A DNA stretch of 17,654 nt from JBBDNC01 sp040877875 (GTDB lineage Bacteria > Bacteroidota > Rhodothermia > Balneolales > Balneolaceae), in NCBI GenBank assembly GCA_040877875.1, contig JBBDNC010000127.1, positions 1 through 17,654 of the forward strand, read 5' to 3'. The notes beneath the pieces are model-generated. The model made no database searches, was not told the DNA's origin, and saw nothing but the letters and a program-made list of their open reading frames with translations. A program made the translations under genes and the position numbers. The stretch's first letter is position 1. Every line of letters begins with the position of its first letter. Below, piece by piece: positions 15,611-17,654 of this stretch.

Positions 15611-16246
15611 TCACGGCCCGGACCGTTGTACAAGGTCAAGAGAATGCCGAACGAGTTCACTGATTTTATCGAATTGTCCGTTTTGGATCAGATTTTCCGG
15701 AGCAATCCAGGAACCGCCGGCGGCAATGACGGAAGGATTCCGAAGATAATCCGATAAATTCCCGGTATGGACTCCTCCCATCGGGATGAATCGTATGCCG
15801 GTAGCCCGATAAGGGCCTTCCAGGCTTTTTACATATGAAATCCCCCCGAGAAGGTCAGCCGGAAAAAGTTTTAAGATTTTATAACCGTAATCCAGGGCTG
15901 ATTCGATTTCAGACGGTGTTGAAACCCCCGGTATAAATGGAAATGAATTCTCACTTGCAGCCTTAACCACTTTTTCGTTCAAACCGGGCGAAAGCCCGAA
16001 CCGGGCTCCGGCATCCTGTGCTGACTTTACCTGGCCGGCCGACAAGAGAGTCCCCGCTCCGATTTTCATCTCGGGAAACTCTTTTGCAATTGCCCGAATA
16101 GCCGCTGCGGCAACTTCCGTTCTGAACGTAATTTCCATTACGTTGAGGCCGGCCTCCAGATAGGTTTCGGCCAGAAACAGTGCAGATTCAACCTTATGCA
16201 GCGTAACAGCCGGCAAGAGTTTTTTTTCAAAAAAATGACTGTTCAT
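15611..16246 (-). CDS. KDPG/KDPGal aldolase (class I, Eda/DgoA type)
   Basis: Splits 2-dehydro-3-deoxy-6-phospho-gluconate or -galactonate into pyruvate and glyceraldehyde-3-phosphate. It is a 211-residue TIM barrel of typical length. Catalytic residues: Glu38 in MEITFRT and the Schiff-base Lys126 in YKILKLFPA; other marks are IGAGTLL (62-68), FIPGVSTPSE (104-113) and PMGGVHTGN (155-163). Sequence alone does not decide between the gluconate and galactonate epimers, but the facing dgoK favours the galactonate route. It is convergent with dgoK, 72 nt apart. The ATG at 16246 has no ribosome site of its own and overlaps (ATGA) the stop of a small upstream ORF, which hints at translational coupling. 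Confidence 0.93.
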   Translation of the reverse strand: MNSHFFEKKLLPAVTLHKVESALFLAETYLEAGLNVMEITFRTEVAAAAIRAIAKEFPEMKIGAGTLLSAGQVKSAQDAGARFGLSPGLNEKVVKAASENSFPFIPGVSTPSEIESALDYGYKILKLFPADLLGGISYVKSLEGPYRATGIRFIPMGGVHTGNLSDYLRNPSVIAAGGSWIAPENLIQNGQFDKISELVRHSLDLVQRSGP

Positions 16247-16374
16247 CTGATTATGTTTTTTTCAGTCTTATATAATTCACAAAATTCCGGAAATTCAATA
16301 GTTGAGCATAAAAGATATCGGGCGAAATGATCTGTAACCTGATCCGGTGATACAATTCCCGCATAACATTTCAT
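16243..16374 (-). CDS. Possible 43-residue small ORF overlapping the aldolase start
   Basis: An ATG at 16374 with AAGGTGG about 8 nt upstream opens a 43-codon frame, whose TGA overlaps the aldolase ATG as ATGA. The aldolase has no Shine-Dalgarno, so this ORF could deliver ribosomes to it. The product begins MKCYAGIVSPDQV, ends YKTEKNIIR, has four cysteines, and shows no signal peptide or membrane segment. I recognise no family. It may be a leader ORF, a small protein or chance; a frame this short arises readily by chance, and the ATGA overlap plus ribosome site are the only positive evidence. Confidence 0.35.
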   Translation of the reverse strand: MKCYAGIVSPDQVTDHFARYLLCSTIEFPEFCELYKTEKNIIR

Positions 16375-16526
16375 AATAGAAACCACCTTGCAATGGTCAT
16401 TTGTATATACAGGTTAAGGCAGAGCAATAGCCAGAATACAGAGTTAAATTCCAGGTACAGCACAACAGAAGAAGCAGAGTCAACGGATCCATTCATCGAC
16501 AGCAGGGCTCTGAGATGAATCCACTG

Positions 16527-17546
16527 CTATGCACAGCCACAGGAAGATCTGATTTTAAGCGTGGTAGTCACTTCGATATTTCCGATCGGCTCTTCCTTAT
16601 TCTCAATAATTTTGACAAGTTTCTCAGCCGCCTTCTTCCCTACATGATAAGCTGGCTGGTGAACGGTTGTCAGCGGACAAGCCAACAGGTTTGCACGTAT
16701 ATCATCCGTAAACCCGGTAATTGCAATATCCCCGGGGATTGTCAGCCCTTTTTCATAAATGGCTTCCATCGCTCCAATTGCCACCGGGTCATTCACGGCT
16801 GCAACCGCTCTCGGCCACCGATCCTTCGGCAAATCCAAGAGTTTTTTCATCGCCTGGTACCCGCCTCGCTCATTATAACCACTTTCAACAATCCAGTCGA
16901 GTTGATCCGGCAATTGAGCTTCACGCAAAGCTTCACGAAAACCATTGAGCCTTTCTTTTCCGATGGTTACAGCCGGGGGACCACTTAAATAGGCAATTTT
17001 CGTATATCCATGATCAATCAGATGACGGGTGATCCGCCGGGAACTTATCCGGTCATCCACACTTATACAACTGGCTCCCACACCCTCAACACAACGGTCA
17101 AAAAAGACAAGGGGTAATCCGGAGTTAATAATTTGCTTGTAAAATGAAAAGTCTTCCACATTCTGAGAAGACGAAATCAGAATTCCGTCCACTCGTTTTG
17201 AACGAAGGGTATTGACGGCTTTTTTCTCTCTTTCAAATTCTTCAGCAGCATTTGTCAGAATAAGTTGGTAATTCGATTGATAGGTGACCTCCTCAATCCC
17301 CCTCACCACTTCGGGAAAAAAAGCATGGGAAATTTCAGGAATGACCACCCCGATCGTTTCCGTTTTTCTCGAAACCAGGCTTTTAGCAATATGATTCGGA
17401 GTATATCCCATACTCCTGGCCTGTTCAAGAACACGCTCACGGGTCTTTTGATTAACATTGTCTCTTTTGTTAATCACTCTTGAAACGGTCATCGGAGAAA
17501 CCCCCAATGAATCTGCAATTTGTTTTAGTGTTACATTTGAACTCAA
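16527..17546 (-). CDS. LacI-family transcriptional regulator
   Basis: A 339-residue sugar-responsive DNA-binding regulator. The N-terminal helix-turn-helix reads TLKQIADSLGVSPMTVSRVIN (6-26), followed by the hinge region with NHIAKSLVSRKTETIGVVIP (about 52-71). The rest is a periplasmic-binding-protein-like effector domain (about 62-335), with FFDRCVEG and SVDDRISSR near the middle and AAVNDPVAIGAM later. The start is a TTG at 17546 with AGGGGA 4 nt upstream; no in-frame ATG lies upstream. It is upstream of the aldolase gene on the same strand, separated by 280 nt. Its likely job is control of the galactose/galactonate genes through the CG-centred dyad between galK and dgoK; this is inference from position and operator type. 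Confidence 0.95.
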   Translation of the reverse strand: MSSNVTLKQIADSLGVSPMTVSRVINKRDNVNQKTRERVLEQARSMGYTPNHIAKSLVSRKTETIGVVIPEISHAFFPEVVRGIEEVTYQSNYQLILTNAAEEFEREKKAVNTLRSKRVDGILISSSQNVEDFSFYKQIINSGLPLVFFDRCVEGVGASCISVDDRISSRRITRHLIDHGYTKIAYLSGPPAVTIGKERLNGFREALREAQLPDQLDWIVESGYNERGGYQAMKKLLDLPKDRWPRAVAAVNDPVAIGAMEAIYEKGLTIPGDIAITGFTDDIRANLLACPLTTVHQPAYHVGKKAAEKLVKIIENKEEPIGNIEVTTTLKIRSSCGCA

Positions 17547-17654
17547 ACTATCCCCTAAAGATATAGTTTAAAATATTTTAAGCTCTGTCAATAGCTTAAA
17601 AGAAGGCTTTGCAAAACCAAGATTTTTGTTCAAGTTCAAAGCCAGAGGGATTTT

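Noticed and set aside
17568..17581. Perfect 14-bp palindrome TTAAAATATTTTAA upstream of the lacI-type gene
   Set aside because: Made only of A and T in an AT-rich leader, where such palindromes arise by chance; it lacks the central CG of LacI operators.

Overview
The window looks like a chromosomal segment of a Gram-negative, heterotrophic bacterium of moderate GC. The Bacteroidota/Balneolota/Rhodothermota side of the tree is my guess, from protein style and from the mix of genes with and without Shine-Dalgarno sequences; no rRNA or other taxonomic marker is present, so this is weak. There are no insertion sequences, CRISPR arrays, tRNAs or rRNAs. I call 13 full-length protein genes with confidence, one P-type ATPase cut by the left edge, one doubtful 43-codon ORF, and one 106-codon open frame that lacks a normal start codon.

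Region A (1-11719) reads as a stress, energy and regulation block. On the minus strand, from right to left, it has a membrane sensor histidine kinase with a FixL-like PAS domain, its NarL/FixJ-type response regulator, an Hsp20 chaperone, a small DUF2892 membrane protein, an SDR dehydrogenase, phosphoenolpyruvate synthase, a dodecin-like protein, a GlsB/YeaQ-type small membrane protein and a P2-type cation ATPase. Divergent from the kinase, on the plus strand, is an acetyl-CoA hydrolase/CoA-transferase family gene. As far as I recall, Hsp20, cation ATPase, PEP synthase, SDR and acyl-CoA enzymes beside a haem-PAS two-component system resemble low-oxygen or dormancy clusters known in mycobacteria (DosR regulon) and Burkholderia. 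The kinase PAS keeps the His and Arg of the FixL haem pocket. My main hypothesis is therefore an oxygen- or redox-responsive locus whose own sensor sits in the middle.

Region B (11957-17546) is a galactose and galactonate block. galK and galT overlap as a minus-strand operon (Leloir pathway). Divergent from galK is a 2-dehydro-3-deoxygalactonokinase gene (dgoK), which converges on a KDPG/KDPGal aldolase gene. Those two enzymes form the lower De Ley-Doudoroff branch. A LacI-family regulator closes the window. The galK-dgoK intergenic region holds a good LacI-type operator dyad with a central CG, the natural candidate target of that regulator.

Start choices decided from the sequence: the GlsB-like, dodecin-like and DUF2892 genes start inside their longest ORFs behind clear ribosome sites; galT and the lacI-type gene appear to use TTG. 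The clearest intrinsic terminator lies after hsp20 (perfect 10-bp stem at 5972-5998).
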